20,212 bases of DNA from the IMG/VR virus record IMGVR_UViG_3300008267_000525, positions 1 to 20,212 of that record; one strand, 5' to 3'. Below are positions 1 to 5,741 of this stretch, piece by piece. Position numbers and translations under genes: made by a program. The notes beneath the pieces are model-generated. The model was given only the letters and a program-made list of their open reading frames with translations, had not been told where the DNA came from and searched no databases. Position 1 is the first letter of the stretch. Every line of letters begins with the position of its first letter. Origin of the DNA: a virus.

Positions 1-1
1 C

Positions 2-61
2 ACCATTCCTGATTCCCAAGGTCAGGCAGTTGTAACATACCTTCTTGATAAACCTGAATGA
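2..61 (+). CDS. C-terminal tail of a gene entering from upstream (partial)
   Basis: Frame 2 is open from the window edge to a TGA at 59-61 and reads as 19 plausible residues ending in LLDKPE. It could be the end of an upstream gene, because the amino acid mix looks protein-like and genes here are otherwise closely packed. The open run is too short to be decisive, since 19 codons without a stop arise easily by chance. The tail overlaps the 5' arm of the RNA candidate at 28-164, so one of the two readings may be wrong, or the RNA may fold over the stop codon. Confidence 0.35.
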   Translation, partial: TIPDSQGQAVVTYLLDKPE

Positions 62-164
62 TCACAGGTCAAGGTAATGCTATGTTTATCATAGATATAC
101 ACAACGGACTTTATAAGTCTAAACTAGGTTAGAGAGCGATCTCTTATAACCAAGTGTTACAACT
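28..164 (+). ncRNA. candidate multi-helix structured RNA 1
   Basis: A perfect 10-bp inverted repeat (28-37 AGTTGTAACA with 155-164 TGTTACAACT) closes a 137-nt segment. Directly next to it TACCTT 38-43 pairs with AAGGTA 71-76, enclosing ACCTG 52-56/CAGGT 65-69. Three more hairpins follow: CTATG 80-84/CATAG 90-94, GACTT 107-111/AAGTC 115-119, and GGTTAGAGA 127-135 with TCTCT 140-144 and AACC 148-151, capped by a GCGA (GNRA-type) tetraloop and carrying a TAT bulge. Almost every part is accounted for by a multibranch fold. No known class (tRNA, group I intron, hammerhead) is matched. The + strand is assumed from gene direction. Function unknown. Confidence 0.4.
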
Positions 165-196
165 GAGTGCAGAGGGGTATTTAACTATTAACCTGA

Positions 197-216
197 TTAA
201 AACTTATGATTATGAA
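197..216 (+). repeat. conserved translation-start leader, copy 1
   Basis: TTAAAACTTATGATTATGAA here is identical to 5754-5773. It spans the start of the gene at 206 and includes two in-frame ATGs (ATG ATT ATG). Shorter forms of the same leader occur before 1025, 1214, 1545 and 3280. It replaces a Shine-Dalgarno sequence, as expected for A-rich Bacteroidota initiation regions. Confidence 0.6.
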
Positions 217-592
217 CCATTATGAAATTAACAAAGCTATTGAATTAGCTAAAGTATGGAATATGACTCCACAAGAAAGAGAGTTATATTATTACAAACA
301 ATCCCACAGACCAGAGAATAAAGAGTTTAATGATAAACCACATGACACTGGTTGGTATGGTACTAGAAGAAGAACTAGACCTTGGGATAACTGTTGGTTT
401 AGTAATAAACCACATATTATTAATCTTACTGTAGATGATGCAGTAAAAAAGTATCCGGATTATATCTTGTGGTGCTATAATAATCTTAATATTAAATGGT
501 CAGTTCATACTATTAAACTCATAGAATCTATTGTTACTTCACCTAAAAGAATGACAATGGAAGAATTTATGGAGATTAAAAGTATGTTATGA
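206..592 (+). CDS. small protein with ExoX-like C-terminal motif, unknown function
   Basis: 128 residues. The N-terminal half is rich in Arg, Trp and Tyr. Residues about 73-105 (DAVKKYPDYILWCYNN and following) resemble the short C-terminal motif of exodeoxyribonuclease-X-like and related small phage proteins, in which 'dpsYlrWl' follows a 'tleev' helix. That resemblance is by eye only, and no nuclease active site (DEDD) is present, so I do not call it a nuclease. The gene stands alone between two structured intergenic regions and starts within the conserved leader with ATG ATT ATG; either ATG could be used. A CCGG occurs at 455. Confidence 0.75.
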   Translation: MIMNHYEINKAIELAKVWNMTPQERELYYYKQSHRPENKEFNDKPHDTGWYGTRRRTRPWDNCWFSNKPHIINLTVDDAVKKYPDYILWCYNNLNIKWSVHTIKLIESIVTSPKRMTMEEFMEIKSML

Positions 593-604
593 TTTGTTAT
601 TCTT

Positions 605-723
605 ACCAAGTATAAAGTGAGGCAAAATCCGGAAACCTCTTAGAGTATAGTTAGACTGCAGATAACTGCTATATGCTCACATACGATAAAATCTGCTGAA
701 GTGAAGGTGTCAGCATACTTGGT
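605..723 (+). ncRNA. candidate structured RNA 2
   Basis: ACCAAGTAT 605-613 pairs perfectly with ATACTTGGT 715-723, closing 119 nt in a gap without genes. Immediately inside, GCTGA 695-699 pairs with TCAGC 710-714, abutting the closing helix. Further possible helices are GAGG 619-622/CCTC 636-639, GCAG 658-661/CTGC 666-669 with an ATAA loop, GTGAG 617-621/CTCAC 676-680 and GCAGAT 658-663/ATCTGC 691-696. Some exclude each other or cross, so a pseudoknot or a switch is possible. It does not resemble a tRNA or a complete group I intron core. Function and strand are inferred. Confidence 0.35.
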
Positions 724-734
724 TTATTTCTTAA

Positions 735-791
735 GTACACAGTAACGCGGTCAACTTGTGAGTGGGTGTGGTTAAAACTCTCACTGTGTGC
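735..791 (+). ncRNA. long hairpin before the lipoprotein gene
   Basis: GTACACAGT 735-743 pairs with ACTGTGTGC 783-791 (9 bp, one G-T), with a possible inner helix GAGT 760-763/ACTC 777-780. The 3' arm is followed by CTTTTATTTTG, so it could act as a weak terminator of the preceding RNA or as a 5' leader structure of the gene at 822. It begins 12 nt after the closing helix of RNA 2. Confidence 0.3.
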
Positions 792-821
792 TTTTATTTT
801 GTAACCCCTTAAACCCTTAAT

Positions 822-995
822 ATGAAAAATGTAATTATTGTAATCAAAGGATTAGCAATTGGAATGTGTATTATGTTATTACTATTACTTGTATCTTGTC
901 AGGCATCAAAGACTTGTCACGGTAATGGTAGAAAATATCACGTGGATAGATCTGTCCGCAAAGCACAGTCAAGACCATATGCTTATAGATATTAA
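822..995 (+). CDS. small predicted lipoprotein (57 aa)
   Basis: A short gene reading M-K-N-V-I-I... with a hydrophobic stretch (residues about 10-25) ending in LVSC, a good lipobox with Cys26 as the lipidated residue. The mature part is about 32 residues, basic, and rich in Arg, Lys and Tyr. It is preceded by an A-rich leader (CCCTTAATATG). Lipidation would place it in the inner or outer membrane. The residues after the Cys (QASK) are not the acidic export signal described for surface lipoproteins of Bacteroidota, so a periplasm-facing location is more likely. Small phage lipoproteins are often involved in superinfection exclusion or receptor masking; that role is only an inference. Confidence 0.65.
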   Translation: MKNVIIVIKGLAIGMCIMLLLLLVSCQASKTCHGNGRKYHVDRSVRKAQSRPYAYRY

Positions 996-1024
996 TTAAT
1001 CAGTAACCTTTAAAACCTTATAGT

Positions 1025-1207
1025 ATGATTGCACAGCAAATGATTGACCAGATTAGAGAGCTTAACAAGTATTTAAGCCGGAAAGAATTAGAAGAGCAAT
1101 ATTATGTTGCTCTTTATAAGTTAGATACAGTGGAGTTAACTCAACTCCGGGATTCATTATTACTTGAATCCACAGTATTTGTGAGACAACCTGATTTTGA
1201 AATTTAA
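1025..1207 (+). CDS. small unknown protein, coiled-coil-like
   Basis: 60 residues, charged, probably a helical hairpin (residues about 4-50 are helix-favouring, with heptad-like Leu/Ile spacing). There is no signal peptide, membrane segment or recognised motif. The start lies behind TTTAAAACCTTATAGTATG, a variant of the recurring leader. It is followed six bases later by the gene at 1214, so the two are probably co-transcribed. Codons 19 and 42 are CGG preceded by C, examples of the CCGG bias described in the findings. Confidence 0.65.
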   Translation: MIAQQMIDQIRELNKYLSRKELEEQYYVALYKLDTVELTQLRDSLLLESTVFVRQPDFEI

Positions 1208-1213
1208 AAACAA

Positions 1214-1471
1214 ATGATTATGAAAGAGCTTCAGGAAAAGCTAGATTTTTGGAACAACCTTAGAGATGAAGTTGTATTGGGTGATGTTCCAGCAGATTTG
1301 AAATATCAAATGCTATCAGATATTGAATATCAGATAGTAGTTATAGAAGATCAATTAGACAAGTTGATGCAGAATAACACAATTAATGCTATGACACTTA
1401 CATTAATAGCATTTTGTGGTGCAATTACCGGTCTATTTGGTTATGCTTTAACAGTAAAGTATTTAGTATAG
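1214..1471 (+). CDS. coiled-coil protein with C-terminal membrane anchor
   Basis: 85 residues. Residues 3-52 are a charged helix likely to form a coiled coil; residues about 60-82 are one hydrophobic, Gly-containing transmembrane segment close to the C terminus, giving a tail-anchored topology with the coiled coil probably in the cytoplasm. The start is ATG ATT ATG, as in three other genes here, and the second ATG at 1220 may be the true one. A candidate RNA pseudoknot follows the stop codon. Function unknown. Confidence 0.65.
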   Translation: MIMKELQEKLDFWNNLRDEVVLGDVPADLKYQMLSDIEYQIVVIEDQLDKLMQNNTINAMTLTLIAFCGAITGLFGYALTVKYLV

Positions 1472-1476
1472 TTGCG

Positions 1477-1522
1477 TACACCTCCAACCGCAGTGGACAG
1501 ACAAAAGGTGTAATAGTCTGTC
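1477..1522 (+). ncRNA. candidate H-type pseudoknot
   Basis: Two perfect 7-bp helices interleave: TACACCT 1477-1483 with AGGTGTA 1506-1512, and GACAGAC 1496-1502 with GTCTGTC 1516-1522. The loops are 12, 3 and 3 nt, a geometry allowing a classical pseudoknot. TTATTTATT follows. It lies between the stop at 1471 and the start at 1545, so it could be a leader element or riboswitch-like control of the 1545 gene. If only the second helix forms, it could act as a terminator. Confidence 0.4.
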
Positions 1523-1544
1523 TTATTTATTAACTAAAAAATGT

Positions 1545-1766
1545 ATGATTATGAGATTAGTAAGTTTTATTATGTATGTAAGTATAGGATTAGTAGTATT
1601 ACTTTTTCTAGAAGGTATGACAACGTTAGGTTCTGCTTTTGAATTTGAAAATTATTCAGTACTTGGATATATATTTCAAGCACTATTAGTTACAATTACA
1701 GTTTGTATAAGTGTAACTATATGGCATGATGAGCAGAGACAACAAGAGTTTAAACTAAAAAGGTAA
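1545..1766 (+). CDS. small two-span membrane protein
   Basis: 73 residues with two hydrophobic segments (about 5-23 and 39-60) joined by a short polar, acidic loop, and a charged C-terminal tail (HDEQRQQEFKLKR) predicted to be cytoplasmic. It starts with ATG ATT ATG behind an A-rich leader. The next gene begins three bases after the stop, so the two are in one operon. No family recognised. Confidence 0.65.
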   Translation: MIMRLVSFIMYVSIGLVVLLFLEGMTTLGSAFEFENYSVLGYIFQALLVTITVCISVTIWHDEQRQQEFKLKR

Positions 1767-1768
1767 TT

Positions 1769-2098
1769 ATGAAATGGTTCAGGAATTTATTTAAGAAAAA
1801 GAAAAAGTCTTATCCACAGGATAACAAGTTTTACCTCTGTATTATTGATGAGAATGGTCAGCAGTTGCACCAAAATCTAGGTATTACAGAAGAAAGAGCA
1901 GAACAGCTAACAAAACTATGTATTGATTCATATCAAAACAATGAGTTGTTATACAAGTGCCTTGATAATTTAGTCAAAGGATGTGTACATACCAATGAAA
2001 TTGTGTTTGCTACTATGGTTATGCATAAGGTAATAGACCGGTTTAATGCTAAGAATAGATTAGAGGACTTAATGAAAAACATGTTTAACAATGACTAA
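1769..2098 (+). CDS. unknown protein with basic N terminus
   Basis: 109 residues. The first 14 residues (MKWFRNLFKKKKKS) form a short, strongly basic amphipathic helix of the kind that can lie on a membrane surface or bind nucleic acid. The rest is soluble and helical, with three Cys. It follows a two-span membrane protein by three bases and overlaps the next gene by eight (ATG at 2091), which shows translational coupling. No known family. Confidence 0.65.
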   Translation: MKWFRNLFKKKKKSYPQDNKFYLCIIDENGQQLHQNLGITEERAEQLTKLCIDSYQNNELLYKCLDNLVKGCVHTNEIVFATMVMHKVIDRFNAKNRLEDLMKNMFNND

Positions 2099-2309
2099 GG
2101 ATTTAATTACTTCAGTACTTGGGTTTGACCTTAAGGCTGATATCAGAGATGAAACAGATCAGTTAATACCTGTTGGTATTAAGAAAACTATCTATCCAGC
2201 AGTTATGATGGAAAGACTTAACTACCGGATTGTAGACAAAAGTTTCTTTACTCACTATAATGAAGCTCTCATAGCTAAAATAAGAGACTTCAGAAGATTA
2301 AATGACTAG
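2091..2309 (+). CDS. small unknown protein
   Basis: 72 residues, soluble, mixed charge, with no recognised motif. The start overlaps the end of the preceding gene and the stop is two bases before the next ATG, so it is the middle of a coupled three-gene group (1769-2740). A CCGG lies at 2225 and supplies an unusual CGG arginine codon. Confidence 0.6.
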   Translation: MTKDLITSVLGFDLKADIRDETDQLIPVGIKKTIYPAVMMERLNYRIVDKSFFTHYNEALIAKIRDFRRLND

Positions 2310-2311
2310 TT

Positions 2312-2740
2312 ATGAGCAAGAAAATACATTTAGAACTTGAAGAAACAGATTTGTATAATGCTCTAAAGCAAATGATTAATCATCCAAATGCAGAAGAGAT
2401 AACTAAGTTATTAACTCCATTCATTGGCACTAGTCCTGATTGTACAAAATGGTTATTTAAGCTACTGTATGGCAAAAAACTTCCGGATGTAATTCCTGTA
2501 GGTACAATATGTCTTACTCATGTTAATAATCTAAGCTATGACATCAATAAACCAAAGACATTAGAGTCTGATTTATCTGATAACAATGGTATGATTGCTT
2601 GTACTATCAAGGAGTTTAGAGGTTTTCATGACTGGAAACATTATGAAGTTGAGTCTCTTGCTATTGATGCACAAGGTGAGCAAAAGGTATTTACTAGTTA
2701 TCTAATGGCTGATACATTAGAGATTATGGAAGAGTTTTAA
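2312..2740 (+). CDS. unknown protein, possible SH3-like C-terminal domain
   Basis: 142 residues. The N-terminal 60 residues are helical and acidic. Residues about 70-130 contain a beta-rich pattern ('IPVGTICLTHVNNL', then 'MIACTIKEFRGFHDWKHYEVESL') like the small barrel domains common in phage accessory proteins; a similar pattern occurs in the product of the gene at 8627. This is a visual judgement and gives no function. It is the last gene before the terminator at about 2783. Confidence 0.65.
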   Translation: MSKKIHLELEETDLYNALKQMINHPNAEEITKLLTPFIGTSPDCTKWLFKLLYGKKLPDVIPVGTICLTHVNNLSYDINKPKTLESDLSDNNGMIACTIKEFRGFHDWKHYEVESLAIDAQGEQKVFTSYLMADTLEIMEEF

Positions 2741-2782
2741 GATAGTATATCTGTGGATATGCTTTTCCTGACCAAATGATAC

Positions 2783-2812
2783 GGGGGCAGCAATGTCCCC
2801 TTTTCATTGTTT
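2783..2812 (+). terminator. rho-independent terminator 1
   Basis: GGGGGC 2783-2788 pairs with GTCCCC 2795-2800 (6 bp, one G-T), loop AGCAAT, followed by TTTTCATTGTTT. The T run is interrupted. The stem bases match those of terminator 2. It ends the 1769-2740 gene group. Confidence 0.75.
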
Positions 2813-2896
2813 AGCTATATAGTACAAGAATTTGTAATGTTGTGTAATTGGTATTCTTAAGAATAGTTTACATTTACTAAACTTTATGAATTTAAA

Positions 2897-3166
2897 ATGC
2901 TCTATCAACTGCCTAATGGCAAGGTAATATTTCTAACCATAGAACAATACTTAGATCTTACTGATGAAGATGAGCAATACCTTATGTCCTTAGATGCAGG
3001 AGAGTATGCATTAAATCCTTTTTTAGAATCAGCTGTTCTTCAGAACACAAAAGAAAAATATTATGACTTTGATTATCTACCAGATGATGAAAGTTGTGAT
3101 GACATTATATCAGATGATATTCCATTTGATGATATAATAGACCTTACGGGCCCACTGGATATATAA
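2897..3166 (+). CDS. acidic small protein, unknown function
   Basis: 89 residues, strongly acidic: the C-terminal third (from about residue 55) has some 13 Asp/Glu and almost no Lys/Arg. The N terminus 'LPNGKVIFLTIEQYLDLTDEDEQYLMS' has the look of a conserved beta-hairpin plus helix. Acidic phage proteins of this size are often DNA mimics or bind a host protein, but nothing here proves that. It has its own space between terminator 1 and the 3280 gene, and its stop codon lies inside the folded element at 3162-3226. Confidence 0.7.
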   Translation: MLYQLPNGKVIFLTIEQYLDLTDEDEQYLMSLDAGEYALNPFLESAVLQNTKEKYYDFDYLPDDESCDDIISDDIPFDDIIDLTGPLDI

Positions 3167-3226
3167 TACCGGAATTGCAATAAAGGTATTTACAACTTAT
3201 TACTAGACTGAGTGACTGGTATTATA
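3162..3226 (+). ncRNA. candidate folded element with two alternative hairpins
   Basis: TATAATACC 3162-3170 pairs with GGTATTATA 3218-3226 (9 bp). Its inner six bases AATACC 3165-3170 (overlapping the stop codon of the preceding gene) can instead pair with GGTATT at 3185-3190. The two pairings exclude each other, so the element could be a switch, or it may simply be a fold in the leader of the 3280 gene, which starts 54 bases downstream. Confidence 0.3.
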
Positions 3227-3279
3227 GTATTCTACTCAAAACATCTATTTATTTTATTAATTATTTAAAACTTAAAGTT

Positions 3280-3750
3280 ATGAATTCAAAAGTTCTAGTT
3301 GTAGCTGATGCTACTACAAATGCAGTTATTAATGTATCTACTAACAATCCTGAATGGGGTTATGTAAAATTACAACAAGCAAAAACAGTTGTAGATGACA
3401 ATGGTTTCTTAAGAAGAACAGTATTAACATCTTTAATTCAAGCTCCTGTAGCTATTTTACAGGAAATGAAGTATTATGGTGGACAAATTCTTCCAGGAAC
3501 ATTAGTGATTGAAGAGTCTTTGGAGCCTTTTAACAAAAAGAATCCAGAACGTGATCTTAAGATTGCAGGTAAAACTGGAATTGTATGTAGATTAGATGAT
3601 CAGCCTATTTACCGTAGAGTAAGATATACTGAGAATCCGGATGCAGTTAACAAAACTATTCAGCATACTAATGTTGAAGAGTTGCGTGAAGCATATAATG
3701 CACAATCTGCATCAACAGGAGTTAAACCTAATGGAGATTTTGCTATCTAA
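3280..3750 (+). CDS. unknown conserved-looking phage protein, own transcription unit
   Basis: 156 residues, soluble, beta-rich in the middle (residues about 25-110), with short conserved-looking stretches (NPEWGYVKL, PERDLKIAGKTGIVC, QPIYRR). It is preceded by TATTTAAAACTTAAAGTTATG, a strong version of the recurring leader, and followed at once by the best-formed early terminator, so it is probably expressed as a short and possibly abundant transcript. It uses several CGT arginine codons, unlike most neighbours, which fits high expression. The overall impression is of a nucleic-acid-binding or scaffold protein, but I cannot name the family. Confidence 0.75.
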   Translation: MNSKVLVVADATTNAVINVSTNNPEWGYVKLQQAKTVVDDNGFLRRTVLTSLIQAPVAILQEMKYYGGQILPGTLVIEESLEPFNKKNPERDLKIAGKTGIVCRLDDQPIYRRVRYTENPDAVNKTIQHTNVEELREAYNAQSASTGVKPNGDFAI

Positions 3751-3770
3751 TTAAGGGTTAGATTATCATA

Positions 3771-3800
3771 GGGGGCGGGAAACTGTCCCCTTTTTTATTT
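3771..3800 (+). terminator. rho-independent terminator 2
   Basis: GGGGGC 3771-3776 pairs with GTCCCC 3785-3790 (one G-T), loop of eight, followed directly by TTTTTTATTT. It is a strong classical terminator behind the 3280 gene, with the same stem as terminator 1. Confidence 0.85.
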
Positions 3801-3811
3801 ATGATTTAAAA

Positions 3812-4303
3812 ATGTATAACAAAATGGAAAAGCTAAAACAAGATGTAAAAAATTATCAGTTATCTGCAGGTAGAATGTACATGCAGTATGAAACTGACGG
3901 GTATTCACAATACCAAAATTATTTATACAAAAGAGCACTATATGGTCTAGATGCTCTGACACAACAAGAATTGGCTACTATGTGTAGTAAGAAGAAACAA
4001 AGAATAGTTAATGTTTATAAGAGAGCACAGATTGTACTTAACAAGTTTAAACAACAAGTTACAGTGCAATATACTAACTTTATATTCAAGACTTTGTTTC
4101 CCAAAAGTCCTCTCACAGAGCTATTACTAGCTGATACTGAGACTGATGACAAGTTCAAGAATACTTTAACTTTTAAAGATTTAGGTATAAATAAAGAACA
4201 AATTATTAGTATCTTTATGGCTGAAGGTATCCTTCCTAAAAACTTTTTAAGTTTAGATAAGGATCCAAACCAATTACCAAGACTTAAAAACCAAAGAGTA
4301 TGA
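3812..4303 (+). CDS. unknown helical, basic protein
   Basis: 163 residues, Lys-rich and helical, with a central basic stretch (MCSKKKQRIVNVYKRAQ, residues about 57-73) that could bind nucleic acid. It is the first gene after terminator 2, so it should open the long 3.8-13.1 kb transcription unit. A second in-frame ATG at 3824 (MEKLKQD) could be the real start. It overlaps the next gene by four bases (ATGA). Confidence 0.7.
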   Translation: MYNKMEKLKQDVKNYQLSAGRMYMQYETDGYSQYQNYLYKRALYGLDALTQQELATMCSKKKQRIVNVYKRAQIVLNKFKQQVTVQYTNFIFKTLFPKSPLTELLLADTETDDKFKNTLTFKDLGINKEQIISIFMAEGILPKNFLSLDKDPNQLPRLKNQRV

Positions 4304-4632
4304 GAACATTTTATGATAGAAGAGCAGGTGAAAAACCTGGATACAGATCTAGCTTAGAAACTGTAGAAGGAAAAATGATTTGGAAAACAAAAACTCACTG
4401 GCTTATTTATGTAGATCCTGATGATTACTATAGTTCAGCTATGAGCTTTATACACGGTGAAGATAGATATCACACAACTCTTATTGGATACATTGTTATT
4501 CCAAAAGGTGTGATAATTCACAGTTGTTATTTAGCTACAGGTTTCTGGGATGGTCTTAAAGCTTTATTTAGAAGTGGAGAGACTCCTGCAGTAACTAAGA
4601 CTAAAGGTGAATTTCCTGAAGAGCTTTTGTGA
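4300..4632 (+). CDS. unknown small protein
   Basis: 110 residues, rich in aromatic residues, with one moderately hydrophobic stretch (about 74-95) that is too short and polar for a confident membrane segment. It starts in an ATGA overlap with the preceding gene and its stop shares a base with the next start (TGATG), so it is translationally coupled on both sides. No family recognised. Confidence 0.65.
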   Translation: MRTFYDRRAGEKPGYRSSLETVEGKMIWKTKTHWLIYVDPDDYYSSAMSFIHGEDRYHTTLIGYIVIPKGVIIHSCYLATGFWDGLKALFRSGETPAVTKTKGEFPEELL

Positions 4633-4925
4633 TGCCAAAGCATGATGCAATATTTGAGGAAATATGTTTTTATAGTGAATACTTACAGAAATCTCTAGTT
4701 GATAAACTACAGATATTCTGGGTAGATAGCACTAATACATATCAGATAGTCCCCGTCAAAGAAGGCGGGGCTGTATCATATGAAGTTTTTAAAGTGACTA
4801 ATGTGCGTGAAGTATTAATCTTTAAGTCTAAGAAGAAAGCTATGCAGTATGTAGTAACACAGTTATTCACTGAATTATTTGATTATGAACAAGAATTTAC
4901 CAGAGATTCCGGGCTTCCTTTCTGA
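4632..4925 (+). CDS. unknown small protein
   Basis: 97 residues from the ATG at 4632; a GTG one codon upstream is less likely because the ATG sits in a typical TGATG overlap. Soluble, with a Lys-rich helix (SKKKAMQYVVTQLF) near the C terminus. The coding sequence contains an unexpected GC-rich hairpin (CCCCGTC 4751-4757/GGCGGGG 4764-4770). Its 3' end overlaps the next gene by 41 bases, long for this genome. Confidence 0.65.
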   Translation: MPKHDAIFEEICFYSEYLQKSLVDKLQIFWVDSTNTYQIVPVKEGGAVSYEVFKVTNVREVLIFKSKKKAMQYVVTQLFTELFDYEQEFTRDSGLPF

Positions 4926-5127
4926 TCATATACTTACACTTAGAGGATATGAAGGTTGGTGGAGATCTAGGTTTTCAACTCTTGAAATACATGCTAGTGG
5001 TTCAGGTTATAGGATTACACATGATGATGCACATCCTTTTAAAGGTGCTTACTATGACACATTAGAAGAAGCAGTTTATCATGTTAGGTATAGAGCAATA
5101 ACTAATTTTCTAGGAGATGAGTATTAG
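4885..5127 (+). CDS. unknown small protein, tandem paralogue A
   Basis: 80 residues from the ATG at 4885; the sequence TTGATTATG before it resembles the double-start leader but begins with TTG. It shares a pattern with the following gene: PGF near the N terminus, a W..F/W...F core, and a C-terminal helix TLEEAVYHVRYRAITNF matching TIHDAMDYIRHQAIINF. The two therefore look like an old tandem duplication. Function unknown; the size and overlap suggest a small phage accessory protein. Confidence 0.65.
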   Translation: MNKNLPEIPGFLSDHILTLRGYEGWWRSRFSTLEIHASGSGYRITHDDAHPFKGAYYDTLEEAVYHVRYRAITNFLGDEY

Positions 5128-5347
5128 AAATTATCCAGGATTTAAATGGTACCCTTTTCCAAAAGCAGATGGAAATATATATGATACTTGGGAAGCACAG
5201 TTTACTAAGGCTAATGTTATATCTATTGAAGGTAATTTTTATGCCAATATAAAAGATATAAGAGGTCATATAATGCATGCAACTATTCATGATGCTATGG
5301 ATTATATTAGACATCAAGCAATAATTAACTTTTTTGATGAAGACTAA
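5117..5347 (+). CDS. unknown small protein, tandem paralogue B
   Basis: 76 residues, the diverged partner of the gene at 4885 (shared PGF, aromatic core, and a C-terminal '...A..Y.R..AI.NF..ED' helix). It overlaps both neighbours by about 11 bases. The final FDED is acidic, as is GDEY of the partner. No known family. Confidence 0.65.
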   Translation: MSIRNYPGFKWYPFPKADGNIYDTWEAQFTKANVISIEGNFYANIKDIRGHIMHATIHDAMDYIRHQAIINFFDED

Positions 5348-5741
5348 GATATGTGATGGATGTGGGTTAGAAAGACCCATATGGAAGAGTAGTGGAACCG
5401 GGGGACTAAAGCTATGTAAAAACTGCTGGAGTTGCCACAAAAGCGGAGATACTGAACAGAAACCAACAAATTCTGCTATCCCCCGTGTTTCTGCTAAAAG
5501 AGCTAAGAAAGATGCGGAGTATAGTAAGTTAAGACAAAGGTATCTTACAGAGAATCCACTATGTGTTATTAAAGTAGCCGGTTGTGCTAATGGTGCAACT
5601 GATATACACCATACAAGAGCTGGTAAAGATAGAGATGTATATTACCTTGTACAGAGTACTTGGTTAGCAGTTTGTAGAAACTGTCATGATTGGGTGCATA
5701 GTCACCCGGAAGAAGCCCGCACAATGGGTTGGTTAAAATAA
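5337..5741 (+). CDS. HNH endonuclease with N-terminal zinc ribbon
   Basis: 134 residues from the ATG at 5337 (a TTG codon before it is less likely). Residues 6-30 hold two CxxC pairs (C6-C9, C27-C30), a zinc ribbon. Residues 76-121 form the HNH fold: C76...C83, the IHH at 90-92 with the catalytic His, then C113-xx-C116-H117 and H121. Such enzymes cut or nick double-stranded DNA. In phages they are packaging-related, mobile, or recombination nucleases. The gene is embedded by overlap in the operon, which suggests a resident gene rather than a recent insertion. Confidence 0.8.
   Translation: MKTKICDGCGLERPIWKSSGTGGLKLCKNCWSCHKSGDTEQKPTNSAIPRVSAKRAKKDAEYSKLRQRYLTENPLCVIKVAGCANGATDIHHTRAGKDRDVYYLVQSTWLAVCRNCHDWVHSHPEEARTMGWLK

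Noticed and set aside
52-69. CUGAAUGA resembling a hammerhead ribozyme core
   Set aside because: The core is CUGANGA and a matching GAAA strand with the right helices is missing; the bases are better explained by the ACCTG/CAGGT hairpin.
605-791. Group I intron or tRNA-like core in the gap before the lipoprotein gene
   Set aside because: No intact P/Q/R/S core sequences, no interrupted gene around it, and no T-loop or acceptor pattern for a tRNA.
4885-4925. Programmed frameshift joining the 4632 and 4885 genes
   Set aside because: The 41-base overlap is long, but no slippery heptamer with a following structure is seen at the right place, and the second gene has its own ATG and leader-like sequence.
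5102-5440. Minus-strand open frame of 112 codons
   Set aside because: It lies opposite three convincing + strand genes, including the HNH nuclease, and its composition (many His, Ile, Ser) is typical of a shadow frame.
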